Shown piece after piece: positions 33,314 through 44,407 of a stretch of 64,000 bases of DNA. This stretch comes from Gliomastix tumulicola (Eukaryota; Ascomycota; Sordariomycetes; Hypocreales; Bionectriaceae): NCBI GenBank assembly GCA_001599755.1, contig BCHX01000007.1:682001-746000 (forward strand), written 5' to 3'. The notes under the pieces are model-generated. The model had not been told where the DNA came from. It made no database searches and saw only the letters and a list, made by a program, of their open reading frames with translations. The first letter of the stretch is position 1. Every line of letters begins with the position of its first letter. The translations under genes were made by a program, and so were the position numbers.

Positions 33314-35465
33314 ATGCGATGGTTGGACAACTTGGGGGCTATAATTTATTCAGCCACGTTGGCGCCTAAGGAGTGCAAGCTCTATTACCTCCCTGAATTC
33401 CTCGGCCATATTGCACAATTGATCTTCTGCTTTCTTTCTCGCTATCCAATCTACGGTGCTGCGATACTTTCTCACGCATCAGACGTCAGAATGAAAGTCA
33501 GAGCCGCTATCTATGAATTCACCGGCGAGTCTCGACCACCGAATTTTTCATCGAGTCGGTCTCGAACACTGAAGGTCACCAGCGAGTCCCGAACACCGTT
33601 CACACTGTTCGAGATCCCGGATGATTTCCAAAGCTCGCTAGAGGTCTTGGCCCGGGACCAGCTCGTCTCTACTGTCCAAGCCTTGATCGTTCTAGAAGGC
33701 CTATCCGCAGATTGGACACAACCTCTCGAGAGGTACTTGCAGGTTCCGCCCTCGGTAATATCCCTCCACAGAGAATGGCCAGGCAATCATGCCGCGGGAA
33801 AATGCCGAGTGCCGCTTGGGGAGGACCCAGGCCGTCACGCTATTCTACGCTACCGACAGCCTCTTCCATTCAGGCTGAGGCGAAAGCGAAAAGGTATACT
33901 TATCGTCACACACTCCCTCTGGGTCACTCCTGGCTGCAAATACTTACCGGAGAAAGACTGCCGATACTACTTCTCCGACGGGGACAATCATGACGCCGCC
34001 ATCCGAACCATTGATTCACCGATAAGGGAGGTCAACGATATAGCTGCGGACAGTACCACCCAGCTCGTGACTTATTGGGGCAAGCCTCTTGACGAGTCTA
34101 ACTCCTGGGTTGGTCCGTTATCCAGATTCCTTTTTAACTCGAACGCGAACGCCAGACGTGGCTGATGCATAATGTCGAGCAGCACTTCTACTCGTTGACC
34201 CTTGTCCGACAAGATCGGACACGATATTTGAGGAGGAGATTGTTACTCCTCCTAAGCAGGCAACGCGGGTACCGATCGGCCTCAAACACGTCTCTCTCCG
34301 CAGTTATGAACGTCCACCAGAGCTAAGTGGCGTGGGAAGCTCATCGGAGGAAGTGGACGATGAGGCTGCTGCTGTCAACCCGGCCTCTTTCTTTGATGAG
34401 CTCGTGAGCTTGGGCCCTGCGCCCCCAGGGACGATGATGGATGCGCCTTCGAAATCCTCTACTAACTGCTTCAGATTAGTTCTTGCCAAAGAAGCTGCAG
34501 CCATATTAGCGGCCCGGTCTGAGACTATTAGCCTCACTCTGGCCGCCGCAGAGGGCCTCAAGGACATTTCCAATTTCAACTTTGACAAGTTTGACGAGAA
34601 GGCGTGGCGAGACGAGTGGAGGGGCGAGTTTTTCACAGATCTATGGGAGCTGCGAGAGGACTTGGAGCTCCTAGGCCAAGAAATCAGACACAACAGTCTT
34701 ATTGTCAAGAGAATCGCCCAGCTCGTACACCAGGGAACCGACCATTCACTAACCCAAGACATGGTTGAGTGGGAGAACCTCCTAGAAGAGAAGAGATATG
34801 CAATGGAGCTCATGGGAAGAACTATCGACTCGTATGTTCAGACGGTTCAGGCTACCGGGGCCCAATTCGCCAACCTTCAAGCAAAGAGGTACGAGTCAAT
34901 ACAGTTGTATCGCTTACTCTCATGCTAACATCTATTGCAGTGTTGGTCGTTTGACGGGGTGAGTTTGCTTGCTCGAGTTCATCAGAGTCATTATCCAGCT
35001 AACCTGAGATCCAGTCTCGCCGCAGTCTTCCTCCCCGCGAGTCTTTGTGCTGCAGTCTTGTAAGGTCCCGTGAACCGAAACCCCATAGATTGCTACTGGG
35101 AAGGCTAACTTCCAATCAGAGCAATACCGTCATTCACTCACGCTGGTGAAGTCACGAAGTTTTGGTTAGCATTACCTCCCATACAAGACCTTGACATTTA
35201 ATAATCTTATAAATGTAGGATTTTCTGGGCAGTCAGCGTTCCTTTATGCGTTTTCCTCGTCGTTTTGTACATATCACCTCTTCCTGGTTGGGTTAAGAAA
35301 AAATGGACTGAAAGGAAGGATCCTGACCGCCTCTTGGAGAAGTCCGAGCGAAAGAAACTTGGCAGATCGGGATACAGCAGGGATGAGTCCCAGGGTATTT
35401 TGGTGCGGTTTCCGGACATTGCCCGTCTTTATAGACCAAGAGATCCAGAAACAGCGCCGGTTTGA
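33314..35465 (+). CDS. CorA-like fungal membrane protein, seven exons, 615 aa
   Basis: Proposed exons: 33314-34108, 34156-34268, 34304-34888, 34941-34958, 35015-35059, 35120-35164 and 35219-35465. The total is divisible by three and each join restores one frame. The N-terminal half is soluble. Residues around 385-490 form a long helical region (DLWELREDLELLGQEIRH). Two membrane helices follow, about 503-522 and 535-552, split by a short loop, and the tail is basic. This is the layout of fungal CorA-like (Mg transporter-type) proteins, but no GMN signature is present, so ion transport is doubtful. Weak points are the GTTGGT donor of intron 1 and intron 2 of only 35 bp. Exon 4 is a microexon of 18 nt. 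Confidence 0.55.
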
Positions 35466-35942
35466 GCCTGAACGCGGTACTGTCTTGGGGGTGACCCTGG
35501 ATGGGTACACCTTTTCTAGACGACCCAGGTCCTTGTCCGATCAATGAGTGGTTAGTGCGTCTGGGAAATCTCGAATCTAGATGACTCGTTGGACCACTCT
35601 GTCATCACGCCGCCAATTCATAATGTGATCTCGATATACGGCATTCTACTTCAGTTGGCCTGTAGTCATGTTGGTGGACGGAGTCTCTCGACTTCTAAGT
35701 CAACATACTTTTTCAATATATACGCCACTGTTTCTCACAGTTGAACCCCACTCTAAGTCTCGATCGACTCGAGTTTACCGACGTGTATAGAATTTTCCTC
35801 GACAATACGCTTTGATCGGATGCGGGCTTCCCGTTGTCGTTTCAGGCCCTACCTTATACGCGTAAGGAACTCACCCTTCTGGCACTGACTCACAACAACT
35901 CCTCTATTGCGTCTACACGGCGAATAAGGACCGAAAAATCGT
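35466..35942. other. Intergenic region between convergent genes
   Basis: About 480 bp separating the stops of the CorA-like gene and the disordered-protein gene. Nothing recognised. Confidence 0.6.
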
Positions 35943-36770
35943 TCAAGGTAGGTAAAAGCTAGAGCTGTACGGAGGGGTAGAAGGCGAAGCTTCTCTATGC
36001 GGCCGATCCTTTGTATCATCTGTACCATTCACGCTCCTTGCCGGTTTCTCGATGGCTTTCCCATGCTGCTTTCGGAACGATGGCCTGAAGCGTTCCAACT
36101 TTCGTACCGACATGTGGACCAAGACTGTATGATAACAATCAAGTGTCTGATCACTCCCAGCACTCTGGCCTTGAAGGCTATCACCGCGCACTGTCGGTGA
36201 TGGCAGGGATTGTCTCTGTGAGGCAGATCGACACGGGCTGTGATTCGGTATTGTAGGGCTTGTTCCCATCTCTGTAAAGGTCGATCGAAGGCCGCCCGTG
36301 ACGACCAGGCTCTCCAAGTCATCTTCCGATGAGGACAGTTCATCTAGGCTCGAGAAGGACGATCGTGTATGCCAACTGACCCGTGGTCGCGTCGCGTGAT
36401 CGGCTGTCGTCTCTGTCACCACTCCGTTGACGCTGAAGTTTGGATATAGCTGCCGCAGAACCTCCTCGCGGTCCGGCGAGCAGGGTGTCGCAAGTGCTGA
36501 CGCGTCCGTGGCTGGCTGCGGATCTTGGCTTCCTGGTACCCTCTGACAGCTACCAAAGGCCGCTGTTAGTGGCTCGAGCCAAGATATACCAAGGTCGACC
36601 GTCCCAGACCCCGAGGCTGGTGGTAGCTTTTGATTTGGCGATTGTGAGGTGACGGAAGCTGGCCGGGCCATGGGGTTGGTTGTCGGTGGTGAGGCGCATG
36701 GCTTGTCGAGAAACGGCAGACGCAGATCCGGCACAGATATGTCGTCGAGGGGCGCCCAGAGATCAGCCAT
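35943..36770 (-). CDS. Hypothetical disordered protein, 275 aa
   Basis: A single open frame from the first ATG. An in-frame GTG 15 bases earlier is ignored. The product is rich in Ser, Pro, Thr and acidic clusters (SSLDELSSSEDD), with a more basic C-terminal part, and looks largely disordered. There is no signal peptide, membrane helix or known motif. It converges with the CorA-like gene. The composition is like fungal regulatory or effector-type unknowns, but the lack of any motif means a chance frame is not fully excluded. A frame this long without introns in a region of average GC favours a real gene. Confidence 0.45.
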   Translation of the reverse strand: MADLWAPLDDISVPDLRLPFLDKPCASPPTTNPMARPASVTSQSPNQKLPPASGSGTVDLGISWLEPLTAAFGSCQRVPGSQDPQPATDASALATPCSPDREEVLRQLYPNFSVNGVVTETTADHATRPRVSWHTRSSFSSLDELSSSEDDLESLVVTGGLRSTFTEMGTSPTIPNHSPCRSASQRQSLPSPTVRGDSLQGQSAGSDQTLDCYHTVLVHMSVRKLERFRPSFRKQHGKAIEKPARSVNGTDDTKDRPHREASPSTPPYSSSFYLP

Positions 36771-38664
36771 TAGTGGTTGTATCACCCTGAACGCTAGAGC
36801 CAGTCTAAACTGCGTAGGTAGTCAGGGGTGGCTTGTGAGCACGCAGCCATTCGAAGGTCTATCACAGTCTTACCATGTAGGCAGCAAGGCGAGAACATTG
36901 TCGTGTCATCTCATCACCACAGCTGGCTGTCATGGACCGACGCACCCGTGACTTATGTTATAATCAACAGACAAGGCCTTGCTGTGATTATCCATGTCCA
37001 TGTACAATGGCTCGAGTCTTGAGCGTTCGTGTTAGTCATTCTCACGTCGACGTTAAAGCTTCAGCCCCCGTGATGACGCCCGCTATTGCGCTGACGTGCA
37101 TGATAGTTTCAGCCATGGTCCTGCCTGAGATGCACTGCAACCCTACCTCATGTCGGCGCTACCAGGGGGGGCCAAGGCCAATAAGAAGGAACCTAGAGTC
37201 TCCATGTGATTGGTGAGTGAGAGGTGTGGCGAGATTTGACGCAACCTTCTTCGGCGGATCACGGACTGGTTCTAGAAGACCGTGAGGCCCCTGGGCGGAA
37301 GCATCCGTAGAGCCATGGACTGGGGTACCTTGCCCACTACCGATACTTGACAGGTCTTCTCGGCACTTCTAGTAAATTTGCGGGCGGAGCTGTATGTTGG
37401 TAGGGTTACTTCGCGCGTTTGAACAGCTGCTTGGGCTGCTTCTCGTCAAGCGCCCCTCGAGAGCTCGGATACCGGCCCGACAAGCACGAGAGGCCTCTAG
37501 CCATCCCAACTCCCTGCAGTGGAGGCCGCTTATCAAGACCTAGCTGTTTCAGATTCATTCTAGAACATCGATCGTAACTCCGGTTTAGAGCTGTCAGGCT
37601 CTAAAGCTCAGACGTCGGCTGACCTGCCCCGGATTCATCCGCAATCACCTTGCGGCAGGCTAGCAGGGCGTTGAGGCCAGGTTGATGAGAGAGGTCCGTG
37701 CAACTGGAAAGCGACCTGCCATTAGGGTCAATGGTTCATATCGGACAGCAGTGCAGCCGAGAAAATAACGCCGGACGGCGTCAGCGACATCGTCTGGAAC
37801 CCCAAAACCTGCTTTTGAGACGGAAGGGAGGCGGAATATCGAGGGCTCGATCCTGTCTTCACGGGGAGCACGGAAGCCTTTGGGCCCAAGGAGCACCGCC
37901 CACGCGGGACGATATTGCGGGCCAGACCCCCTCTACCAAGGGGCAACCGATCATACGGGAGGCCCTTTTCAGACCAGACTGGCACGATTAGAGTACCCGG
38001 GGATCGCGCGTAGGGCCCGGGGCATCCCGCGACTCTGCGCTAACGGGCTGTCATTGCAGCCCGATGGTGTGTTGAAGATCGGGGACACTCGCCTCCGATG
38101 CTGACGCGTAGAGTCTGACATTCATACCCAGCATCTCCGATGTCTTCATGGACTGTGATAATCTGCGGTAGCATTGTATTGTTAAATCCGGTGTAGTGAG
38201 AGTAGCATTGCCTCCGTAGCGACGTGAGGCCTCCCAAGCTGGTACTGAACGCACGGAACTCTCGACATGACATTCCTTTTATAGCAGAAGATTCGGGTGA
38301 TTTCGTTTCCCAACACTCGACCGTCTGTACCTGATCGCACTCGCGACAGCTCCCCATCGTATCGACATGACATGGGCAGGGTCAAAGCTGGCCGTATCAG
38401 AACTGCCTAGCCTGGCAGCCAGACAGTTCCGCGAGCCCAGGAATAGGACCCTAGTGCGGAAACCAACCGCAGTCCATGTTCCAGACTCGCTTCACGGTGC
38501 AAATCGTTTGCTAGCCATCTTCAGCCAAAATCGTACACGTTTGAATTTTTTGTATCCGGTCTAATTAAAATGAGTAACTGAAGAGAAGATCCTGAACACA
38601 TTATATAGGAGAAAGTGCACACGCTGGACGGTAGGAAAAAAGAAAAAGGGTTTAACAGCCACAA
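36771..38664. other. Gene-poor tract, 1.9 kb
   Basis: Open frames of 65-105 codons occur on both strands without motifs. A minus-strand stretch at 37660-37896 (DDVADAVRRYFLG) has a protein-like look but no start or splice context. I call no gene. Confidence 0.4.
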
Positions 38665-40098
38665 TCATTCCTCCTCGATCTTCTTCATGTCCCGTCCCAC
38701 CCCGGGCTCCAGCTTCCAGACGCCATTCACGAGCATCGTCCCGTCCGTGTCGACCTCCCACCACTCGTCGGGGATGGAAGTGTGCCACGGCCGCGGGTAG
38801 CCCGGGTTGCCGTCGTCCGGGCCGGGCAGCTGCTCGGGCTCGGCGGGCATGTCCTTGATGCCGTTCTCGTCGAAGCAGGTGGCGAGGATGAGCCAGTCGT
38901 TGTCGTTCTTGAGCTGGTGCACGCCGATGGGGTCCTTGCCGTAGAGGGCGTGCCACTGGGACGTGACGTCGGTGGTGTTGCGGGCCCAGGCGGTGACCTC
39001 GCCGGGGCGCAGGTCCTTCTTGTCGAACTCGAACTTCTCGGCCTCGGTGAGGGTGGCGAGCGTGACCTTTTGCTGGCCCTTCATCAGCAGCCAGGCCATG
39101 GTGACGTCCTCGCCGGCGATGACGTGGAACTCGTCCTGCAGCACGGGCAGCAGCTCGACAATGTCCCAGGTGGCCGTGTAGAGCGCGCCGTGCGGGAAGG
39201 CCGTCTTGTGGTAGCCGTCGTAGTAGAACTGGCCGAGCACGGTGAAGTTGACGTTGGCCTTGAGGCTGTCGTCCATGCGCGGCACCAGGTGGCGGTCGTA
39301 CAGCGCGCGCGCGTTGACCCAGAGGTCCGTGTCCATCTTGGAGACGAACTCGTACTTGCGCGGGCTCTTCTCCTTGAGCCAGCGGTAGAACTCGATGGTC
39401 TTGACCGTGTTGGCGGTGAAGTCGTCCTCGGGGAGGTGGTCGAGGACGATCATGTCGCCGTAGGTCTGGTTCTCCATGGCGATGACCTGCGTCCACTGGG
39501 GGCCCGGGTTCGAGACGACGAAGCGCTGGTCCATGGGCACGTTCTTGTACAGCGTCATCCACGTGAAGCGGATCAGCATCCGGCGCTTGATGTCCCAGGC
39601 CGAGCAGATGACGGCGCCGAGCCACGGGTGCTGCCGCCTGTCGGCCTCGTCGCGCTGCTCGTCCGTGAGCGTCATGGGCGAGTCCGGGAACGGCACGAGC
39701 TCGTAGCTGGGCTTGCGCTTGATGCCGTCCGAGACGCGCACGCCGTGCACGAGGGGGTCCATCTTGGGCGGCTCCCAGTGGATGAGCTCGCCCGGGCGAG
39801 AGGGCCTGGGCGGATAGTGAGGCGGCGGCGGCGGTGGCGGAGGCCGCCTGTGGGAGGGCAGAAACGGAAGATCAATCGCCCCGACGCCGTAGCTCACAAA
39901 GAGCACGACGAAGAAGGTGACGCAGGCAAAGACGAAAATCCAGGTGCGCCTCTTGACGTCCCGCGCGCGCATGCGCACACCGTCCAGGAAGTCCCTCACG
40001 ACCCCGAAGCGGCCTCCGACGTCGACCACCTTTGCGCGATTCCATGCTGACATGCCGGCTGCTGACGCCTGGTCGCGCCACCACTGGGGCTCGTTCAT
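38665..40098 (-). CDS. GT31-family glycosyltransferase (galactosyltransferase-like)
   Basis: A single exon of 477 aa, starting at ATG 40098; a GTG 21 bases earlier is not used. It is a type II membrane protein: short cytoplasmic tail, one helix at residues 53-72, a Pro-rich stem (eight prolines in a row) and a lumenal catalytic domain. The domain has the DxD metal-binding motif as MDTD (Asp256, Asp258), then FVSNPGPQW upstream and the HVIAGEDVTMAWLL segment typical of beta-1,3-galactosyltransferases of this family. It probably acts in the Golgi on glycoproteins or glycolipids using a UDP-sugar. Fungal members are mostly uncharacterised. Codon use is GC-rich, like the other housekeeping-style genes here. 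Confidence 0.88.
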   Translation of the reverse strand: MNEPQWWRDQASAAGMSAWNRAKVVDVGGRFGVVRDFLDGVRMRARDVKRRTWIFVFACVTFFVVLFVSYGVGAIDLPFLPSHRRPPPPPPPPHYPPRPSRPGELIHWEPPKMDPLVHGVRVSDGIKRKPSYELVPFPDSPMTLTDEQRDEADRRQHPWLGAVICSAWDIKRRMLIRFTWMTLYKNVPMDQRFVVSNPGPQWTQVIAMENQTYGDMIVLDHLPEDDFTANTVKTIEFYRWLKEKSPRKYEFVSKMDTDLWVNARALYDRHLVPRMDDSLKANVNFTVLGQFYYDGYHKTAFPHGALYTATWDIVELLPVLQDEFHVIAGEDVTMAWLLMKGQQKVTLATLTEAEKFEFDKKDLRPGEVTAWARNTTDVTSQWHALYGKDPIGVHQLKNDNDWLILATCFDENGIKDMPAEPEQLPGPDDGNPGYPRPWHTSIPDEWWEVDTDGTMLVNGVWKLEPGVGRDMKKIEEE

Positions 40099-41501
40099 GT
40101 TGCCCGGGGGGGGAGACACTGTGCGTGTCGGGGACGCTGTGTGTGTGTGTGGGAGGCGATTCGTGGGCTAGAGACGAAGCTGCATAGCAGACGGGCACTG
40201 TTGAGATGGAAGCTGGACGATGATGATGATGATGAGGAGGAGGAATTTGCAGGAAATGAAAGAGGGCGCCGGTGATGGACGCCTCGCCCTTGGCACGCAC
40301 ACGCGATTCAGAGTGACTGAGCCTCAGTGCCCACATCCCGAGGGGACTTTTTTTTTTCCATCTAATATTCGAAAAGGGGGCGCTCCTTTTGCTGGGCTGC
40401 TGCTGTGCCACGTGGGGGAAGAAATGCCACAGACAGTCGCTCACCAAAAGCTGTGCAGTGTCATCTCGCATATTTCTTTCTCCCGCTGCGTTCGGCTCTG
40501 AGTAATTTGTAGTGTGGATAACGCAAGCACGCTATCTCGGACCGCAGCCAATCACGGCCCGCGCATTGGTCTTGTTCCTGCGAGTCTAGGCCCTGAAGCC
40601 CATCCAAGTTTAGGGGATGATTTACCAGCACTTCGTATTTATGCATAGTACGGTACCCGGCTGCATTTTGGTATTTTTGGCCCTCCCTAACACTCCTTGG
40701 CCTCTCTCGAATTACGTTTCTAAACTGCGAAGCGTGGAACGGGAAGACGGCACGAAAGCACGTGTTCTAGCTTGGCATTTTCATACTGCTGGCGGCGATC
40801 AGACCAGCTCGCCGTCCTCCCATCCAGGATTCCAGGTCCCCGCGGCCGCGATTGACTTTTCAGCAGAAGCAACAAACTTCGTGATAAGGTCGCTCCCCTC
40901 CCCATGGAAAACGTCCAATAGCGTGCTGCTGCCCACACATCCATCCATCCATCTTTAGGGGTCTGCGGAGTAGCGACGTAGCGTCCGCGTGGGGGGCCGA
41001 AACAGGGCTGATAATGCGTGCCCAGCGAGGAGCACTGCCACACTTGGGCGGCACAGCGAAGCATTCTGGAGGTCTAGAGGCGAGTGAGGTTATCATGTTC
41101 ACGTGGGGAGGGCGAGTGGATTGCGCGGCGACACGCGGACAGCGCGCAAATGCTGATGCCCGATTTGTCGATTTCCGAGATTCCGGGTAGGTGAACCGGT
41201 TGCTACAGAGCATGGCAAAGAGCAGTATGGCTGCATGGAATGCTGCTTTATTAACCACCGCATTCGACCCATTCCTAAGATGTCGAGTGTCGGAGCCCGC
41301 TTACCCTCGTCGCAGCTGAAGCAAATGTGCAGGCCGACATCACCAACCCATCGGCATAGAAGCAAGGACAGTCTGTGCCTCAAGAGCATCGTAGGTTGTA
41401 GGTTGAGAAACGATGCAGAGACAAACAGCACATTCTCAACACAGAGTCGACGATGGCAAATTTCATATCCTAACAGCTCCATCGCTCAGGCACCGAGCCA
41501 C
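40099..41501. other. Intergenic region with GT and GATGAT microsatellites
   Basis: 1.4 kb. The promoter side of the GT31 gene carries a GT run (40138-40150) and a GAT run (40219-40236). No gene was recognised; short frames around 40617-40958 and 41099-41482 have no motifs. Confidence 0.55.
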
Positions 41502-42416
41502 CTAATTCCGAACACTCCAGCTTGGTTCGCTGCTCTTCGCCTTCTTGTTCACCCATTCGTACAGCAGGTCCATTCGCACGGCCAACTTGACGCCTTGCTG
41601 GACCTTTGCTCCCTCGTGGATCAACCTGTTGTGTTGGAAGATGAGCACGCTGCCAGCTTTGGGCTCGACGTTGAGCCGCCGCTGGCGGTCCTGAGAGAGG
41701 AAGGCGGTCGCGCCACCGACCAGCTGTGACTCTGGATTCACGGCCGCCGAGTCGTTGAGGTACAGTTGCATGGTGTAGTGAGTCTGGAAGTCCCTTCCGT
41801 CCTCCTCGTACCAGAACGGGCCGTCGCAGTGAGCTGGGAAGTGATGTTAGTAGTGACTCCCACGAACACCGATCCCGTGACGGGATGGCCTAGGTGTTCA
41901 CTCACGCTTGAAATACTGTCCCTTGGAATATCGCAGGAACCGCATCCTCTTGTTCACATGACGGAAATCCCACTTGGGAATACCCAGCACCCTATCCTCC
42001 TCTTCCGTGACAACAGCAAGCCTCTCCTCCAGCCCCTCCGCCTGGACGCACCGCGCCCAGATGCGGTCCACCATCTCCTGCTCGTCCCAGATGATCCTGT
42101 CGCTGTCCCTATAGTCCGACGACAGCACCTCGAACCCCATGCCGAGGGACACCATGGCCGGCTGCCACGGCGAGAAGTCAGGGGCCTGCGTCCGGGGCAC
42201 CGACGACTCGGCTAGGCGGGTGAGGGTCTCGCACTCCTCCTTGGAGAGGATGTCGTCGATGGTGACGGCATAGCAGCCCTCGTACTCGGGCAGGCCAGAG
42301 GAGGCGAAGGGCACCGGCCTGACGACGAGGGGCTTCCCGGGCGCGGAGCGCAGGAAGTCGTCGGGGATGGCGACGGGGACGGAGCGGTACTCGACTTGGT
42401 GGGCGACTGATGACAT
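41502..42416 (-). CDS. 2-oxoglutarate/Fe(II) oxygenase, prolyl-4-hydroxylase-like
   Basis: Two exons, 42416-41906 and 41833-41502, give 280 aa. The frame joins right before the iron-binding motif. Iron ligands are His172 and Asp174 (PHCDG) and His243 (RLIHEG). Lys253 or Arg257 (VKLAVRMDLLYEW) is in the place that binds the 2-oxoglutarate carboxylate. The segment MRFLRYSKGQYFK before the HxD is typical of the P4H alpha-subunit fold. No signal peptide is present, so it is probably cytosolic or nuclear. Fungal members hydroxylate proline or small molecules; the target is unknown. The start is well placed, with no in-frame ATG upstream. Confidence 0.85.
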
Positions 42417-43150
42417 TGCTGATCGATGGAAGAGACAGATAGACTGAGCTGTGAATTCGATTGAACAGTAGATGAAGAGAAAGAGAGGAAAGGAGAGAGA
42501 ACAGTCGGTCTTGGTGCGCTTATGAAGTGAGACTCGCTGACTGCCTGGGAGAAGCGGGGCATTTGGGGGCTGTTCACCGCTGTCGCCTGAAGTTGATGCG
42601 GTGCTACCCTAGGCAGGAAGCCAGGCACACCAAATGCCATACTGGCTGATCGGCACCATAGGATCTTTTGATTTTGGCAGTTCACCATGTTTCACAGTTG
42701 AAATATTGAATTCATGCGGATGGGTTGATGGTTGTGCCCCGATATAGCGGTTTGTAGCTGCACTCTGGCCTGTATTTCTGGTGATCAGTCTCACTCTCAG
42801 AACAGTGCTCATAGCAAAGAGTATCAATAAAGGACTAAATGCGCATAGTAAGAGCCTACTCGGCTGAGAAGCTAACCTTGGATCGGGACTTCTAGAAGGT
42901 GTAGATCATATTTGACGATAAGCATTTCGTAGCTTGAGAGGTATTGTACACAGCATATTTGTAACATGATATCGTACACAAGGCCCGTTGTTGCCTTGCA
43001 AGTGCGCAGCTCCCCAATGCTTGTCCCTTTGACTGGATACGATGCTGAGGGCGGGATGCAGGGGAATGAGCCAAACTAGAAATAGACAGGAGAGTTGTAA
43101 TACAAAGAGTCCGTCCATGGACGGCCTCATCTTGAAAGCAAATGTGCTCC
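42417..43150. other. Intergenic region, nothing recognised
   Basis: 730 bp between two minus-strand genes. No convincing coding frame or site. Confidence 0.5.
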
Positions 43151-44003
43151 TCAAATCCACCACCGTACAGTTCTGGTCTCCCTGTGCAAGACTCTCTGCA
43201 CACTGTACACCGTCTCCCGGAACAAAAGTTCAGCATACAGGTCATGGAACCAAGTCAAGAACCCCAGCATCCCAAGGCTGTTCACGCTCGGGTTGCAGGC
43301 CATGCTCTCGAAGTGGATCTGGACTCTGTCCTGCTCCCCGGATGCGCCGCTCTCTCTTGTGACGGAAAACCGCTGGGCGCCGGCGAAAGACGAGCCTTCC
43401 ATACCAAAGCATAGGTCAATGTGGCTGCGGGAGACCTGGTTGATGCTCGTTGCTTCGTCACTTTTGTCAGACAAGCTCACGTCGACGACTTGAAACGCTC
43501 CAAGAATACAGGTCCCGACAGGTGGCAAGTTGGTAGACGACAATCGGCCTGGGGACCATACAAAGCTACTGAGTGGTGATTCTAAGTCAAAGTTAGAAGC
43601 AAATCATCTTAATACCGTCTAGTCGCAGCGTACCAGTGAATCTCGCAAGCCTGGCACCCACAGCCTTCAATACTGCTCTCTCCGGGCCTAATACAAGACC
43701 TCCATAGAAGGCCTTGATAGATCTTGCTAGAATCTCCTGGTCTGAGATATCCTGGTGCCGAGACGGGATATCGAGGGCAGCGCTACGCGTGTCGGCGACG
43801 GACTGATGTTGTCGTGGGTTGGCCAAGTGCCGGATGGCTGCTGATTCATGGAACTCGGCCGTGGTGGTTCGTGCACGCGTAATCCTTTTGGAATCGACGG
43901 AAATGATGCGCTGAGCCACGCAGGCGGCATATACACCTCCTGCAGTGCCAGCGGCGATGAGTGTTGTGGTGATGGCTCTATTGAGGACTGCTGGGAGTGG
44001 CAT
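43151..44003 (-). CDS. Hypothetical membrane-anchored fungal protein, 266 aa
   Basis: Exons 44003-43634 and 43581-43151, joined over a 52-bp intron with donor GTACGC and acceptor CTTAG. The start at 44003 places a hydrophobic helix at residues 7-29 (LNRAITTTLIAAGTAGGVYA), followed by a soluble domain. The overall plan is an N-terminal helix, the region SIKAFYGGLVLGPERAVLK, a beta-rich domain and a C-terminal LTWFHDLYAELL. It resembles a widespread uncharacterised fungal family that I know only as hypothetical proteins. The leader upstream is AT-rich (44040-44080). Function cannot be given. Confidence 0.65.
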
Positions 44004-44407
44004 CGTAATGGCGATACGTGGATGGAACGCACACCTGGATAATGGAAAAAAATTAAATTTAAAAATAAAAACAAATTGTAAAAATGATGAGTGAAAGGCC
44101 TGAGGATGAAGGGAAGCAGTAAAAACACTCCTGGATATACCCATTCAGAGGAGGTGATGCTGACAGTTAGTCATAGGGACGCACCCGATTTCTCCCGCAT
44201 CTCCAAAACTTCCTTCAGGTCAGCTGGTGACTTGAGTCATCCACAGCATTACAATGTGCGGAACAATTATGTCATTATGTCCATTCTCTTGGATCTTTGA
44301 GCTGTAGCGAAAAACACTTTTATGTCGGGCCCTGATTTCCCAATTATCCCTCTGCTAATACCATATTCCTTGCTTCAATTGGCGCCTCCAAGCTCTCGCC
44401 ACGCCGT
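44004..44407. other. Intergenic region, AT-rich leader
   Basis: About 400 bp between two minus-strand genes. The A-rich stretch at 44042-44080 is probably the 5' UTR or promoter of the gene to its left. Confidence 0.5.

Noticed and set aside
38782..40050. 422-codon open frame on the plus strand
   Set aside because: Shadow of the GT31 gene on the other strand, without motifs.
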